64,000 nt of DNA from Niabella soli DSM 19437 (GCF_000243115.2 NZ_CP007035.1:2480001-2544000), one strand, 5' to 3'. Positions 51,888-62,061 are shown, counted from the stretch's first letter. The notes: a model not told the origin generated them from the letters alone. Translations and numbers: made by a program.

Positions 51888-53168
51888 TTATTCATATCGC
51901 AACGCATCTATAGGATTCAAACGGCCTGCTTTTAAAGCGGGGTATATACCGGCAGCCAGCCCTACAATTGTACAAATAACAATTCCATACAATACCCAAT
52001 CCCAGGGAACAACAAAGCCCGTACTTAAAACCAGCGAGAACATATTGCCAACAATAATTCCCAGGATGATCCCCAACAAGGCTCCTAAGATACTAATAAT
52101 GATGGCTTCCAGTAAAAATTGTATTTTAACCGACTGCTTCTTCCCCCCCAACGCCTTTACCAGGCCCACTTCTTTGGTTCGTTCCGAAACAGCCACCAGC
52201 ATAATATTCATCAAACCAATTGCAGCGCCCAGCAACGTGATAATGCCGATCACAATGGCTGCCCAGCGGATATAGCGCAGCACATTCATAAGTGTTTGAA
52301 CCGTACTATCGCTTTTATCCAGGATAAAGTTACTCTCTTCGGTGCTATTATTTTTTCGCACTGAGCGAAACAGGCTTTCGGCCTCCCCCATCGCGGCATC
52401 TAGTTGCTTAATATCATTTACCTTAACGGCCAACATATAAGAGGCGTTCGGTTTGCTGAAATTCCGGTTCCAGTTTTCGTACCCGATGATGGCTATATTA
52501 TCGCGGCTAAAGCCGAATGTGGATCCCTTACCTTCCAGGATACCCAAAACTTTGTAAGGAATATTATTAATCCGGATGGTGGTGTTCACCCCTTTTTCAA
52601 GGGCCTCTCCAAAAAAAAGTTTTGCCACATCCAGCCCCAGCAGACAGGTATTTTGTCCGCCGGTAATTTCACCCGAAGTAAAATTCCGGCCGTAGGCCAG
52701 CTTAAACGAATTCAGGTACAGGTATTTTTCATCGCCTACCAATAACGTTACGTTGGGGTTTGTTTTTTTGGCGTTGAAGGAAAAAACATTGCCCCCTCCG
52801 CCAAATACCGAGATACCGGCTACCGCTCCGGGGAAATGATAATGGCTGATAAAATACTGCGCCTCTTCTTTTGTAATGACCTTATTTAGATTGGATTGTT
52901 TTTCTTTCTTCCCTTTTTTTGATACGGTAAGCCCATCCGCCCGGTTAGAACCAAAATTCGTGTTCCGCTCTTTGAAGCGTATGGTAAATCCGTTTGCCCC
53001 CATTGATGAAAAGCTTTCCGTAAACTTCTGATTCATTGCTTTAATGGCTGTTATAATCCCAACAAGTGCCATTATACCAAAGGCGATGATCGTTACCGTT
53101 AAGCCCGTACGTAGCTTGTTGCTTCTGACCGTACGGAACGCCAATAGGAGAATATCGTTGAATTTCAC
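51888..53168 (-). CDS. MacB/FtsX-type ABC transporter permease
   Basis: 426 residues from the GTG at 53166-53168, giving VKFNDILLLAFRTVRSNKLR, the normal start of the family. The frame is open for 24 more codons upstream, but these come from a degenerate intergenic repeat. Membrane segments: about 20-43, 305-330, 355-385 and 395-415, with a large periplasmic domain (MacB_PCD type) between the first and second. The C-terminus ALKAGRLNPIDALRYE is typical. The ATPase partner is not adjacent. Possible role: lipoprotein or peptide export, or mechanotransmission. Confidence 0.88.
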   Translation of the reverse strand: MKFNDILLLAFRTVRSNKLRTGLTVTIIAFGIMALVGIITAIKAMNQKFTESFSSMGANGFTIRFKERNTNFGSNRADGLTVSKKGKKEKQSNLNKVITKEEAQYFISHYHFPGAVAGISVFGGGGNVFSFNAKKTNPNVTLLVGDEKYLYLNSFKLAYGRNFTSGEITGGQNTCLLGLDVAKLFFGEALEKGVNTTIRINNIPYKVLGILEGKGSTFGFSRDNIAIIGYENWNRNFSKPNASYMLAVKVNDIKQLDAAMGEAESLFRSVRKNNSTEESNFILDKSDSTVQTLMNVLRYIRWAAIVIGIITLLGAAIGLMNIMLVAVSERTKEVGLVKALGGKKQSVKIQFLLEAIIISILGALLGIILGIIVGNMFSLVLSTGFVVPWDWVLYGIVICTIVGLAAGIYPALKAGRLNPIDALRYE

Positions 53169-53174
53169 CTTGCT

Positions 53175-53250
53175 AAGGTAACGGATTCTGGTTACTAGTT
53201 TCTGGTTCCTGGATGCTGGTTTCTGGATATCCAGCATCAAGTATCAAGTA
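53175..53250. repeat. degenerate TTCTGG/TCAAGTATC repeats
   Basis: GATTCTGGTTACTAGTTTC, CTGGTTCCTGGATGCTGG and CAGCATCAAGTATCAAGTATC units fill the gap before nuoN and create a spurious N-terminal extension of the permease frame. Confidence 0.65.
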
Positions 53251-53251
53251 T

Positions 53252-54625
53252 CTAAAAATAAAGCCAGTTAAAAATAACATTGGGGAATACGCCCACAAAA
53301 ACGATCATGACACATATGGCGACCAATGTGTATTTTTCAATAGCAGCTATCCGGGTAAAATTATTGGGGCCTTCCTTAAAATACATGGCCTGGATCAGCC
53401 TGAAATAATAATACGCACTAACAGCAGCCATTACCACACCAAAGATCACGAGCCATAAATAGCCCCCTGCTTCTATAACTGCTTTCAACATATAGAATTT
53501 GGCCAGGAAGCCCGCAGACAGCGGAATACCGGCCAGCGAAAGCATGCAGATCGTAACGCACAATGCCACCAGGGGCTGGTGTTTCGCCAAACCGTTAAAG
53601 CCTTCAAAAGAATAATCAGTCATTTTGCTGATGACCCCAAATACACCGATAGTTGCCAGGCAGTAAGCCAGCGAATAAATAATTAATCCTTCATAGGAAG
53701 TTGGATTCATCGCCACCAGGGCAAACAGCATAAACCCTGCCTGGGAAATACTGGAATAGGCCAGCATCCGTTTTACACTTTGCTGAAACACAGCGGTAAT
53801 ATTCCCAATGAATAAAGTAAGGGCTGCCAGCACCGCCATCCATACTTTCCACTGGATAGTTAACTTATCAAAAGCAGTATTGAAGAGATGAATAAACCCG
53901 ATAAATATGCCCACTTTTACAATAGTGGCCATAAAAGAAGTAAATACAGTAGGGGCGCCGTCATAAACGTCTGGTGTCCAGAAATGAAACGGAGCAATGG
54001 ACACTTTGAAGCACATCGAAAACAGCAGCATGAATAGCCCCGCGGTGAGCAGATTCGATTTTCCCAATGCTGCAAGGTTCATTTTACCAATGTCAAAAGT
54101 GCCGGTAGCGCCGTAAATCAGGGTGATCCCCATTAGCATAACGCCCGTGGAAAATGATCCCATTAAAAAGTACTTGAGCGCCGCCTCGTTACTTTTCAGG
54201 TCTTTTTTCGCTGCGCCGGTTAAAATGTATAACGGTATGGAGATGATCTCAATACCAATAAAAAGCATCAGCAGGTTGGTAAACGAGGTAACCAGGAAGA
54301 TCCCCGTAAGAATGAAAAAAAGGAGCGCGAAATACTCTGCATAATGATTACCCACTTTTTGCATGTCCTTAGAGGAGAGTAAAAAGAAAACCAGTGTGGC
54401 AAAAATGGCAATCGAATTAAAGAACAAGGAATAATAACCAAAGCTCAAAAAACCGGCCGTGTTAATTGAAAAGAAATGGATCCCTTTTGACTCCAGCACA
54501 TTGGCTATAAGCAATAACAGCGTTCCAACAATGGCGGTTATCCGCACCGGTTCTTTTGTCTGAAACAAAAAGCTGGCAAACAGCATCACAACACCTAATA
54601 GACCTGATAAAATAACTGCGTTCAT
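53252..54625 (-). CDS. nuoN: NADH-quinone oxidoreductase subunit N
   Basis: 457 residues, about 14 membrane segments; one of the three antiporter-like proton-pumping subunits of complex I. Key Lys/Glu features are visible in FIGIEIISIPLYIL, AALKYFLMGSFSTGVML, and FHFWTPDVYDGAPTVFTSFM. It is the last gene of the nuo set here. The length is close to E. coli NuoN (485). Ten bases separate it from nuoM. Confidence 0.95.
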   Translation of the reverse strand: MNAVILSGLLGVVMLFASFLFQTKEPVRITAIVGTLLLLIANVLESKGIHFFSINTAGFLSFGYYSLFFNSIAIFATLVFFLLSSKDMQKVGNHYAEYFALLFFILTGIFLVTSFTNLLMLFIGIEIISIPLYILTGAAKKDLKSNEAALKYFLMGSFSTGVMLMGITLIYGATGTFDIGKMNLAALGKSNLLTAGLFMLLFSMCFKVSIAPFHFWTPDVYDGAPTVFTSFMATIVKVGIFIGFIHLFNTAFDKLTIQWKVWMAVLAALTLFIGNITAVFQQSVKRMLAYSSISQAGFMLFALVAMNPTSYEGLIIYSLAYCLATIGVFGVISKMTDYSFEGFNGLAKHQPLVALCVTICMLSLAGIPLSAGFLAKFYMLKAVIEAGGYLWLVIFGVVMAAVSAYYYFRLIQAMYFKEGPNNFTRIAAIEKYTLVAICVMIVFVGVFPNVIFNWLYF

Positions 54626-54635
54626 ATTGTTTCTC

Positions 54636-56114
54636 TTAATGCGTCTTTAATAAGTAAAGCACATCTGAATGTTTTAAAATGGATTGACTGATCTCTTCTA
54701 CAGAATTCAATATCGGTTGAGGGTAGATGCCCACGGCCAGGATCGCTACAATAATAATGGTCAGTATGGCTTTCTCATGAAAGGCAATATCTGTGCCCTT
54801 TTCAGTAAGCGCATTGGTAGTGCCAAAGAATACCCGACGTCCCATCTTTAACGTGTAAACCGCCCCCAAAATAATTCCCAGCCCTGCAATAGCCATTAAA
54901 GGAATGCCATATTGCGTCACTTTTGATCCCAGTATACCGTTGAACATCATAAATTCCCCAATAAAGGCATTTGTAAGCGGCAGCCCAATATTTGCAAAGG
55001 CGATTATAATAAAAAAGAACGTGAGTGCCGGCGCCTTTTGCGCGATCCCGCCAAGGGCGGAAATTTTGGTAGTGCCAAATTTGCGTTCGATGATCTCCAC
55101 TACAATCCACATGCCCAGGATGTTGATGCCGTGCGAGAACATCTGGATCATCACTCCCTCAATGCTGCTCTTGTCTTCGGCAAATACCGCCACGCACATC
55201 AGGCCAATATGTGCAATTGATGAATAGGCCACCAGGCGCTTCATATCATCCTGTTGCATTGCGATAAGGGACGCATAAACAATTCCGATGACCGCCATGG
55301 TAGAAACGGTATCGCCCCAACTGTAAGAAGCAACAGGCAATACGGGCAGCAGCCAGCGTAATAGCCCCAACACCCCCATCTTTACCATTAAGGCGCTCAG
55401 GACCATTGTGCCGGCGGTAGGCGCCTGCTGGTAGGTATCCGGCTGCCAGGTATGGAAGGGGAATACCGGCATTTTAACGGCAAAGGCTACAAAAAACAGC
55501 CAGAACAACCATGCCTGGTCCTTCGGCGAAAGCTCTGCCGTATAAAAAGCGGCAATATCAAAAGAATTACCTGTAGTTTTTGAGTACACATATAAGATGC
55601 CGATCAGCATCAGCAATGATCCCAGAAATGTATAAACAAAAAATTTAAATGTAACAGCGATCCGTTTTTCTCCGCCCCATTGGGAACAGACAAAATAAAT
55701 GGGGATCAGCGCCAGCTCCCAAAAGAAATAAAACAACAGGGCATCCATCGCCAGGAAAACGCCCATCATTCCGGCCTGCGTCAACAACATTAGTCCAAAA
55801 AAGCTGTTCACCTTTTTATAAGCAGTAGTCCAGGTGGCCAGGAAGATGATCGGGTACGATAATGCCGTCAGCATACACAGCAGGATGCCCATGCCATCTC
55901 CTTTAAGCGAAAAACTGCTGTTGAGTAAACCCATCCAGGGGGCTTTAAACGTCCAGCAAGCGGGACTATTGTAAACGGCAACTCCCAAAATAGCAATTAT
56001 AAAAGTTATAATAGCCGCCAGCAGCGACCAGGTTCTTACCTGCTCCTCCTTCTTTAGTAAAAAAGTTGCTAACCCGCTCAGTAAAGGCACCAATATCAAC
56101 AACAATGCGATCAT
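54636..56114 (-). CDS. nuoM: NADH-quinone oxidoreductase subunit M
   Basis: 492 residues, about 14 membrane segments. LFYFFWELALIPIYF carries the conserved Glu of the proton channel, and KMPVFPFHTWQPDTYQQAPT and YSSIAHIGLMCVAVFAE are NuoM blocks. Second of the antiporter-like subunits. Between nuoL and nuoM lies a 53-base gap with a short repeat. Confidence 0.96.
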   Translation of the reverse strand: MIALLLILVPLLSGLATFLLKKEEQVRTWSLLAAIITFIIAILGVAVYNSPACWTFKAPWMGLLNSSFSLKGDGMGILLCMLTALSYPIIFLATWTTAYKKVNSFFGLMLLTQAGMMGVFLAMDALLFYFFWELALIPIYFVCSQWGGEKRIAVTFKFFVYTFLGSLLMLIGILYVYSKTTGNSFDIAAFYTAELSPKDQAWLFWLFFVAFAVKMPVFPFHTWQPDTYQQAPTAGTMVLSALMVKMGVLGLLRWLLPVLPVASYSWGDTVSTMAVIGIVYASLIAMQQDDMKRLVAYSSIAHIGLMCVAVFAEDKSSIEGVMIQMFSHGINILGMWIVVEIIERKFGTTKISALGGIAQKAPALTFFFIIIAFANIGLPLTNAFIGEFMMFNGILGSKVTQYGIPLMAIAGLGIILGAVYTLKMGRRVFFGTTNALTEKGTDIAFHEKAILTIIIVAILAVGIYPQPILNSVEEISQSILKHSDVLYLLKTH

Positions 56115-56160
56115 ATATCAGTATTCAGATTTTTAGTATTCAGTTCTCAGGTTTTCTAAT
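56115..56160. repeat. degenerate AGTATTCAG repeat
   Basis: ATCAGTATTCAGATTTTTAG and TATTCAGTTCTCAGG units fill most of the nuoL-nuoM gap. The same family is seen at 38456 and 58425. Confidence 0.55.
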
Positions 56161-56167
56161 GGCGGTA

Positions 56168-58075
56168 CTATTTTCTTAAGAAAAGTTGTACAACAAAGAT
56201 CAATACCATCCCCAGCACCATCATCAAAATATAAGCCCCGGTTTGCCCGCTTTGCAGCCAGCGCAACTGGCGGCTTCCATAGCTTACCAGGCGTCCCGCA
56301 CCATTCACAATGCCGTCTACAATCTTTTTATCAAATATGTTATTTAAGAAAGTACCCAGGGCATTAAGCGGTTTTACAATGATGGTTTCATACAACTCAT
56401 CCACATACCATTTGTTTTCCAATACCTTTCCCAATCCGGTAGTTGCTTCCATATCCGGCTTTTTTGAGAATTTATTCCAGGCGAAGATCACTACCCCGAT
56501 CACCAATACGGATGATACACCCGCCAGCATCCATTCCGTGCTATGTGATGCTTCGTGTATGGGCAGCAATGCATACGAATCTTTAAAAACCGGCTCCAGG
56601 AAATCGGCAAGGGAATGTGCCCCCTGTGCCATAAATTCAGGAATACCCACAAACCCGCCTACTACAGAAAGCACAGCGAGAAGAATTAGCGGAATGGTAA
56701 TAGCCGAAGGGCTTTCATGCAAATGATGCTCCTGCTCATGGGTGCCGCGGAAGCTTCCTTTAAAAGTAGTAGCATACAAGCGGAACATGTAGAAAGCCGT
56801 CATCAGCGCGCCGATCAGCCCCAGTGCGTATAGTAAAGGGGATTTGGCAAAAGCGGCCGCCAGGATCTCATCCTTAGAAAAGAAACCCGAAAAACCGGGA
56901 ATGCCGGCAATGGCCAGGCAGCCCAGCAGGAAAGTGATATTGGTGATCTTCATATATTTGGACAGACCGCCCATTTTTCTCATATCCTGTTCGCCGCCCA
57001 TTGCATGAATAACACTACCACTGCCTAAAAACAGCAAGGCTTTAAAAAACGCGTGGGTCATTACATGGAATACCGCAGCCACATAAGCGCCGCTGCCGAT
57101 GGCCAGGAACATATACCCCAACTGGCTTACGGTGGAGTAGGCCAATACCTTTTTAATATCATTTTGCTTTAAAGCAATCGATGCCGCCAGCAATGCCGTT
57201 GCGATGCCGATAATAGCAATAACGTTCAACGTTTGTGGCGCCATTGAAAACATAAGGTTACAACGGGCGATCATGTAAATACCGGCCGTAACCATGGTAG
57301 CCGCGTGGATCAATGCCGATACAGGGGTAGGACCCGCCATGGCATCCGGCAACCAGGTATACAGGGGGATCTGTGCACTTTTCCCCGTTGCGCCAACAAA
57401 TAGTAACAAGGTAATTGTAGTAAGTTCTTTAGTGGAAAACTTCGCCAACGTTCCGCTGGTAAAAACATCGCTGAAGGTTGTGGTTCCCGCTTTACTAATG
57501 ATCATAAACAGGGCGATCAAAAAGGCCAGGTCGCCAATACGGTTCATAATAAATGCTTTGTTCGCCGCACGTGCATATTCATCTCTTTTAAACCAGAAAC
57601 CGATCAGCAAATACGAACAAAGACCCACCCCTTCCCAGCCGATAAACATAATTACGAAGTTGGCGCCCATTACCAGCAGCAGCATGGAAAATACAAACAG
57701 GTTCAGGTAGGCAAAATATTTGCCATACTGTCCGGATTCCTCATCATGCATATATGCGGTTGAATACACGTGTATCAAAAAGCCCACACCGGTAATGATC
57801 AGCAGCCAGATAGCAGAAAGCTGATCGATCCGGAATGCAAAGGGGATCTTTAAATTGCCTACATTAATAAAAGGGAAATATTCGGTCGTGTGCGTATTGC
57901 CTGCATGTACCTGGAAAAAGGCCCAGAGACTTATAACAAATGAAACCAGGATCACACCACTGCCGATAAACCCAACAGCACTCTTCGACAAACTTTTTCT
58001 TCCCAGCCCGTTTATGAGACAGCCTATTAATGGCAGCAAGGGAATTAAATAAACGATATCTAACACATTCTTCAT
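56168..58075 (-). CDS. nuoL: NADH-quinone oxidoreductase subunit L
   Basis: 635 residues, about 16 membrane segments including the C-terminal extension whose lateral helix clamps the membrane arm. MFIGWEGVGLCSYLLIGFW holds the key Glu, and QIPLYTWLPDAMAGPTPVSA and HAATMVTAGIYMI hold further family blocks. Length compares with 613 in E. coli. It is 17 bases downstream of nuoK. Confidence 0.97.
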   Translation of the reverse strand: MKNVLDIVYLIPLLPLIGCLINGLGRKSLSKSAVGFIGSGVILVSFVISLWAFFQVHAGNTHTTEYFPFINVGNLKIPFAFRIDQLSAIWLLIITGVGFLIHVYSTAYMHDEESGQYGKYFAYLNLFVFSMLLLVMGANFVIMFIGWEGVGLCSYLLIGFWFKRDEYARAANKAFIMNRIGDLAFLIALFMIISKAGTTTFSDVFTSGTLAKFSTKELTTITLLLFVGATGKSAQIPLYTWLPDAMAGPTPVSALIHAATMVTAGIYMIARCNLMFSMAPQTLNVIAIIGIATALLAASIALKQNDIKKVLAYSTVSQLGYMFLAIGSGAYVAAVFHVMTHAFFKALLFLGSGSVIHAMGGEQDMRKMGGLSKYMKITNITFLLGCLAIAGIPGFSGFFSKDEILAAAFAKSPLLYALGLIGALMTAFYMFRLYATTFKGSFRGTHEQEHHLHESPSAITIPLILLAVLSVVGGFVGIPEFMAQGAHSLADFLEPVFKDSYALLPIHEASHSTEWMLAGVSSVLVIGVVIFAWNKFSKKPDMEATTGLGKVLENKWYVDELYETIIVKPLNALGTFLNNIFDKKIVDGIVNGAGRLVSYGSRQLRWLQSGQTGAYILMMVLGMVLIFVVQLFLRK

Positions 58076-58092
58076 AATAAAACGGGATCCGG

Positions 58093-58419
58093 TTAATGTT
58101 TCAGCCTGTTTAAGAAATTAATATTTATCGAATGTACATTCCGGTACATCATTACAATTATCGCCAGCCCCACACTTACCTCGGCCGCGGCCACCACCAT
58201 AATGAAAAAAACAAATAGCTGTCCGTCTGTTCCGGTAACCGCTGTTGCCCCTTTTGCTATATGATGCATCTTTGAAAACGCCACCAGCAGCAGGTTTACG
58301 GCATTCAGCATCAGTTCTATGCACATAAAAACAATGATCGCGTTGCGGCGGGTTAAAACGCCCACCACCCCAATCGAGAACAAGCAAAGTGCAAGTGTTA
58401 TATAATAATTAATCGGCAT
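58093..58419 (-). CDS. nuoK: NADH-quinone oxidoreductase subunit K
   Basis: 108 residues and three membrane helices. The two buried Glu residues of the proton path are in [16 protein letters not shown] (near 35) and [19 protein letters not shown] (near 78). It matches NuoK in length and order. Confidence 0.96.
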   Translation of the reverse strand: MPINYYITLALCLFSIGVVGVLTRRNAIIVFMCIELMLNAVNLLLVAFSKMHHIAKGATAVTGTDGQLFVFFIMVVAAAEVSVGLAIIVMMYRNVHSININFLNRLKH

Positions 58420-58424
58420 TTCAG

Positions 58425-58486
58425 TTGTGAGTTATCAGTTATTAGTTATCAGTATTTCTGATTTATTATTCCTTATTTCTAATTTC
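58425..58486. repeat. degenerate AGTTATCAGT repeat
   Basis: GTTATCAGTTATTAGTTATC units followed by TTCTTATTCC/TATTTCTAAT-type units fill the nuoJ-nuoK gap. Confidence 0.6.
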
Positions 58487-58987
58487 TTATTCCTTTTTCC
58501 CGATCACCACCGCGCCCACCATGGCGCTTAAAAACAGAATACTGGCAATTTCAAAAGGGATCACAAAAGTGGTGAACAATTCACGTCCGAGCTCTTTTAC
58601 TAATCCGATATTTCCGGTGCCCATTTCCACCAGATCTTTCTTTACCTCTGTATTTTTTAATGCCGCCACCAACACCAGGAACAGACAGCCCCCGGCAATG
58701 GCGCCCACGATCTGCAGCCATTTGTTCTTTAAGGCTTCGGTCGATTTGCTCAGGTTCATCAGCATGATCACAAAAAGGAACAGCACCATAATGGCTCCCG
58801 CATAAACAATAATGTTCACGATCGCCAAAAACTGGGCGTTCATTAAAATATAGTGCCCCGAAATAGCAAAGAAGGTCACAATCAGCCCCAGCACGCTATA
58901 CACGGGGTTCCTGGCGGTAACAACCATTAATGCACTGCCAATGGCGATGACCGTAAGTACCCAAAACAAAACCTGCGTTATATTCAT
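58487..58987 (-). CDS. nuoJ: NADH-quinone oxidoreductase subunit J
   Basis: 166 residues with five membrane segments, as in NuoJ. The AIVNIIVYAGAIMVLFLFVI stretch around residue 60 is the conserved third helix that links proton pumping to quinone reduction. It starts two bases after the nuoI stop, so the two are translationally close. Confidence 0.95.
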   Translation of the reverse strand: MNITQVLFWVLTVIAIGSALMVVTARNPVYSVLGLIVTFFAISGHYILMNAQFLAIVNIIVYAGAIMVLFLFVIMLMNLSKSTEALKNKWLQIVGAIAGGCLFLVLVAALKNTEVKKDLVEMGTGNIGLVKELGRELFTTFVIPFEIASILFLSAMVGAVVIGKKE

Positions 58988-58989
58988 TT

Positions 58990-59547
58990 TTAAATCGTTT
59001 CTTTTGCCTGTTGAATTTCACCCTGTGCTTTTTTAAACCCTTCCGGATCGGTAAGCGGATTCGGGATCAGCAGATCTTCTTTCTTATAAATAAAACCTTT
59101 TCGTGTATAATTGGATGGGGTAAAAGTTTGCGAAAGATAGATCGCATCTTTCGGACAAGCCTCTTCGCAATAGCCGCAGAAAATACAACGCAGCATATTG
59201 ATCTCATATTTGGCCGCATATTTTTCTTCCCGGTACAAATTTTCCTCGCCTTCCTGCCGCTCTGCCGCTTCCATGGTAATGGCCTCCGCCGGGCAGGCCA
59301 CCGCGCATAATCCGCAGGCAGTGCAGCGTTCACGCCCTTCCTCATCCCGGTTTAAAATATGCAGCCCGCGAAACACCTTACTGAACGGTCGGGTCTCCTC
59401 CGGATATTGAACCGTCGGTTTCTTTTTAAAGAAATGCTTTAAGGTGATCGCCATTCCTTTAAAAATATTTACCAGGTACATACGCTCCACCCAGTTCATC
59501 GGCCTGCGATCAACGGGTTTGCTTCTGTTTGTTAATTGTACACTCAT
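58990..59547 (-). CDS. nuoI: NADH-quinone oxidoreductase subunit I
   Basis: 185 residues with two 4Fe-4S motifs, CTACGLCAVACP (near 77) and CIFCGYCEEACP (near 121), which carry clusters N6a and N6b. The N-terminus anchors it on the membrane arm. The C-terminal tail is Gln/Glu-rich. Confidence 0.97.
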   Translation of the reverse strand: MSVQLTNRSKPVDRRPMNWVERMYLVNIFKGMAITLKHFFKKKPTVQYPEETRPFSKVFRGLHILNRDEEGRERCTACGLCAVACPAEAITMEAAERQEGEENLYREEKYAAKYEINMLRCIFCGYCEEACPKDAIYLSQTFTPSNYTRKGFIYKKEDLLIPNPLTDPEGFKKAQGEIQQAKETI

Positions 59548-59588
59548 TACTCCTTAGCACTTTAATTTTTTTACTTTTTGTTACCAGC

Positions 59589-59834
59589 TTTAGTGCAAAG
59601 CTCAGCTTTGTTGCGTCGCACTCTTTTGCATCAGTACTACTATCGTCAATTCACTATTCACCATTGCCCCGGCATTTCCACATTCCCAAATTTTCAAATT
59701 AGCCCTTCTCCTCTCACCGGTACGAGCTCCCTCGCCAGCTTCGCAGGTATCGGGATGACGCCGGTTTCATCCATTTAATATTCTCACATTCCCACACTTT
59801 CACATTTCCACATTCTCAAATTTTCAAATTAAAT
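59589..59834. repeat. repeat patch in the nuoH-nuoI gap
   Basis: 59589-59640 repeats the element of 40045 (TCAGCTTTGTTGCGTCGCAC, CATCAGT). It is followed by TTCACTATTCACCATTGCC, then two AATTTTCAAATT tracts and CACATTCCCACACTTTCAC units, and between them CTTCGCAGGTATCGGGATGA, related to the sequence at 19980. The gap of 287 bases has no gene. Confidence 0.6.
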
Positions 59835-60914
59835 CTACTTCTTCAGCCAAAGCACCACCAGCGCCGTTATGATCATATTCAATAAGGCCAGCGGGATCAG
59901 CCGTTTCCAGCCCAGGTTCATCAGTTGATCAAAACGGAAACGCGGAACGGTCCAGCGGATCCACATAAATATGAATACAAAAATGAGCGCTTTAATAAAT
60001 AAACACAGGAAAGTAAGAATGGCTACCCAGTTCTGGCCAATATGCCCCGCCAGCGCGGTTTCATTTACAAAAGGGATATCATACCCGCCAAAATACAGTG
60101 TCGACATGATCACCCCGCTGATAAACATATTGATATATTCCGCAAACAGGTAAAAGCCCAGTTTCATACTGGAATATTCCTGGTGGTATCCAAAGTTCAG
60201 TTCATTTTCTGCTTCAGCCAGGTCAAAAGGGGTACGGTTGCATTCCGCCAGGGCGCAAACAAAAAAGATCAGGAACCCCAGGATCTGGCCGCCGCCAAAT
60301 ATATTCCAACTGGCCAATCCGCCCAAAGCGCCGCCCCGCTGGCTTTCCACGATGGTGCTCATTTGTAAAGAGCCCGTCAGCATCAGCACCGCGATCAGCG
60401 CCATGCCCATCGCCAGCTCATAAGAAACCATCTGCGAAGCGCCGCGGATAGCCGCCAGCAATGAAAATTTATTGTTGGAAGCCCAGCCCCCCAGCATAAT
60501 GCCGTAAACGCCCAGGCTCACTACTCCAAAAACATATAAGATCCCGATATTTACATCAGCCACCTGTAAAGGCACTATACGTTCCCCTACTTTCAAGGCA
60601 GTTCCCCAGGGAACCACCGCACTGGTCAGCAAAGCCGTAACCATCGCCAGCATAGGCCCGAGGATGAATAAAAATTTTGAAGATGCCAGGGGAATAATTT
60701 CTTCCTTAAAAAACAGCTTACCGCCGTCTGCTAGCGGTTGTAATAAGCCAAAAGGGCCGGCCCGGTTCGGTCCGATACGATCCTGGATAAAGGCCGCTAC
60801 CTTCCGTTCGCCATACGTGGCGTACATCGCCACTACCATTGATAGCGTAACAATAGCCGCAATCAGCACCAACTTCTCAATAATAAAAAACCAATCAATA
60901 GCCAGTAAAAACAT
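59835..60914 (-). CDS. nuoH: NADH-quinone oxidoreductase subunit H
   Basis: 359 residues and eight or nine membrane segments. MYATYGERKVAAFIQDRIGP and NRAGPFGLLQPLADGGKLFF are the invariant NuoH blocks at the quinone tunnel, and AECNRTPFDLAEAENELNFG is the conserved acidic loop. It starts 4 bases after nuoG ends. Confidence 0.97.
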   Translation of the reverse strand: MFLLAIDWFFIIEKLVLIAAIVTLSMVVAMYATYGERKVAAFIQDRIGPNRAGPFGLLQPLADGGKLFFKEEIIPLASSKFLFILGPMLAMVTALLTSAVVPWGTALKVGERIVPLQVADVNIGILYVFGVVSLGVYGIMLGGWASNNKFSLLAAIRGASQMVSYELAMGMALIAVLMLTGSLQMSTIVESQRGGALGGLASWNIFGGGQILGFLIFFVCALAECNRTPFDLAEAENELNFGYHQEYSSMKLGFYLFAEYINMFISGVIMSTLYFGGYDIPFVNETALAGHIGQNWVAILTFLCLFIKALIFVFIFMWIRWTVPRFRFDQLMNLGWKRLIPLALLNMIITALVVLWLKK

Positions 60915-60918
60915 AGTT

Positions 60919-62061
60919 TTAATCCTTTTTTTCGCCGATCATTTTTTTGTGGTTGAACACAGCTCCTGTTGCCGGGCCGTCAATCTTGCTCAGATCCACG
61001 TTAGGGTCATTTACTTCGCTCACACTGTGAATATCCATCAGTAATTTAGGCGCACGCCCCATTACTTCATCAATGGTCTCTTTGGGTGTATCCAGCACTT
61101 CATAGTGATTGGCGCCGATCACTGAATGCCGCGCTACTTTCATCGGTCCGTCAATGATCCAATCCTTCACATCCTTTTTCTCGAACCGGCATTCGTTACA
61201 GATCCAGCCCGTTTTACCATCATCATCGGGAAGGATCTCGCCCCACTGATCTTTGCGTGCAGTAACCCGCAGCACTTCAGGGCCACGCGCCCATAGCGTT
61301 ACTTTACCACAACAAGTGGGGCAATCGCGATGGGCGTCCACCGGCTTGGTGAACCATACCCTGTTCTTAAAACGGAAGGTTTTATCCGTTAAGGCCCCCA
61401 CGGGGCATACATCAATTACGTTTCCGATAAATTCATTATCCAGCGATTTTTCAATATAAGTGGCTATCTCCGCATGATCGCCCCGATCCAGAATACCGTG
61501 CTGACGTTTATTGGTCAGTTGATCCGCCGTAAACACACAACGGTAACACAAAATGCAACGCGTCATGTGCAACTGGATATACTTGCCCAGGTTGTGTTTT
61601 TTGAATACGCGTTTCTTAAATTCATAACGGGAACCCTCTTTACCATGTTCATAACTAAGATCCTGCAGATCACACTCACCTGCCTGGTCGCAAATAGGGC
61701 AATCCAGCGGATGGTTAATTAATAAGAACTCCACCACACTATTGCGTGCTGCAATAACCCGCTCACTGGTAATACTTTTTACCTCCATACCGTCCATCAC
61801 GGTGGTACGGCAACTGGCCACCAGCTTGGGCATGGGGCGCGGGTCCTTTTCGGAGCCCTTGCTCACTTCCACCAGGCAGGTACGGCATTTACCACCACTG
61901 CCTTTGAGGGGGGTATAAAAACACATCGCAGGTGGGGTTACATCCCCACCCACCAGTCTGGCCGCCTGCAAAATAGTAGTACCGGGTGGCACTTCTAACG
62001 TAACATTGTCAATTGTTACCTTAAAATTTGCAGGTGGTTGTTGTTTAATTTCGTCTGCCAT
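60919..62061 (-). CDS. nuoG: NADH-quinone oxidoreductase subunit G, short form
   Basis: 380 residues, against 908 in E. coli. The N-terminal 2Fe-2S domain (MCFYTPLKGSGGKCRTCLVE), the His-Cys ligand region (HPLDCPICDQAGECDLQDL), two further Cys groups (CILCYRC and CPVGAL) and the next cluster motif (DCPTCCGKV, CNECRF) are present; the large C-terminal molybdopterin-oxidoreductase-like domain is absent. Electron transfer through the N-terminal clusters should still work. The sequence ends at a normal stop, 4 bases before nuoH. Confidence 0.94.
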   Translation of the reverse strand: MADEIKQQPPANFKVTIDNVTLEVPPGTTILQAARLVGGDVTPPAMCFYTPLKGSGGKCRTCLVEVSKGSEKDPRPMPKLVASCRTTVMDGMEVKSITSERVIAARNSVVEFLLINHPLDCPICDQAGECDLQDLSYEHGKEGSRYEFKKRVFKKHNLGKYIQLHMTRCILCYRCVFTADQLTNKRQHGILDRGDHAEIATYIEKSLDNEFIGNVIDVCPVGALTDKTFRFKNRVWFTKPVDAHRDCPTCCGKVTLWARGPEVLRVTARKDQWGEILPDDDGKTGWICNECRFEKKDVKDWIIDGPMKVARHSVIGANHYEVLDTPKETIDEVMGRAPKLLMDIHSVSEVNDPNVDLSKIDGPATGAVFNHKKMIGEKKD

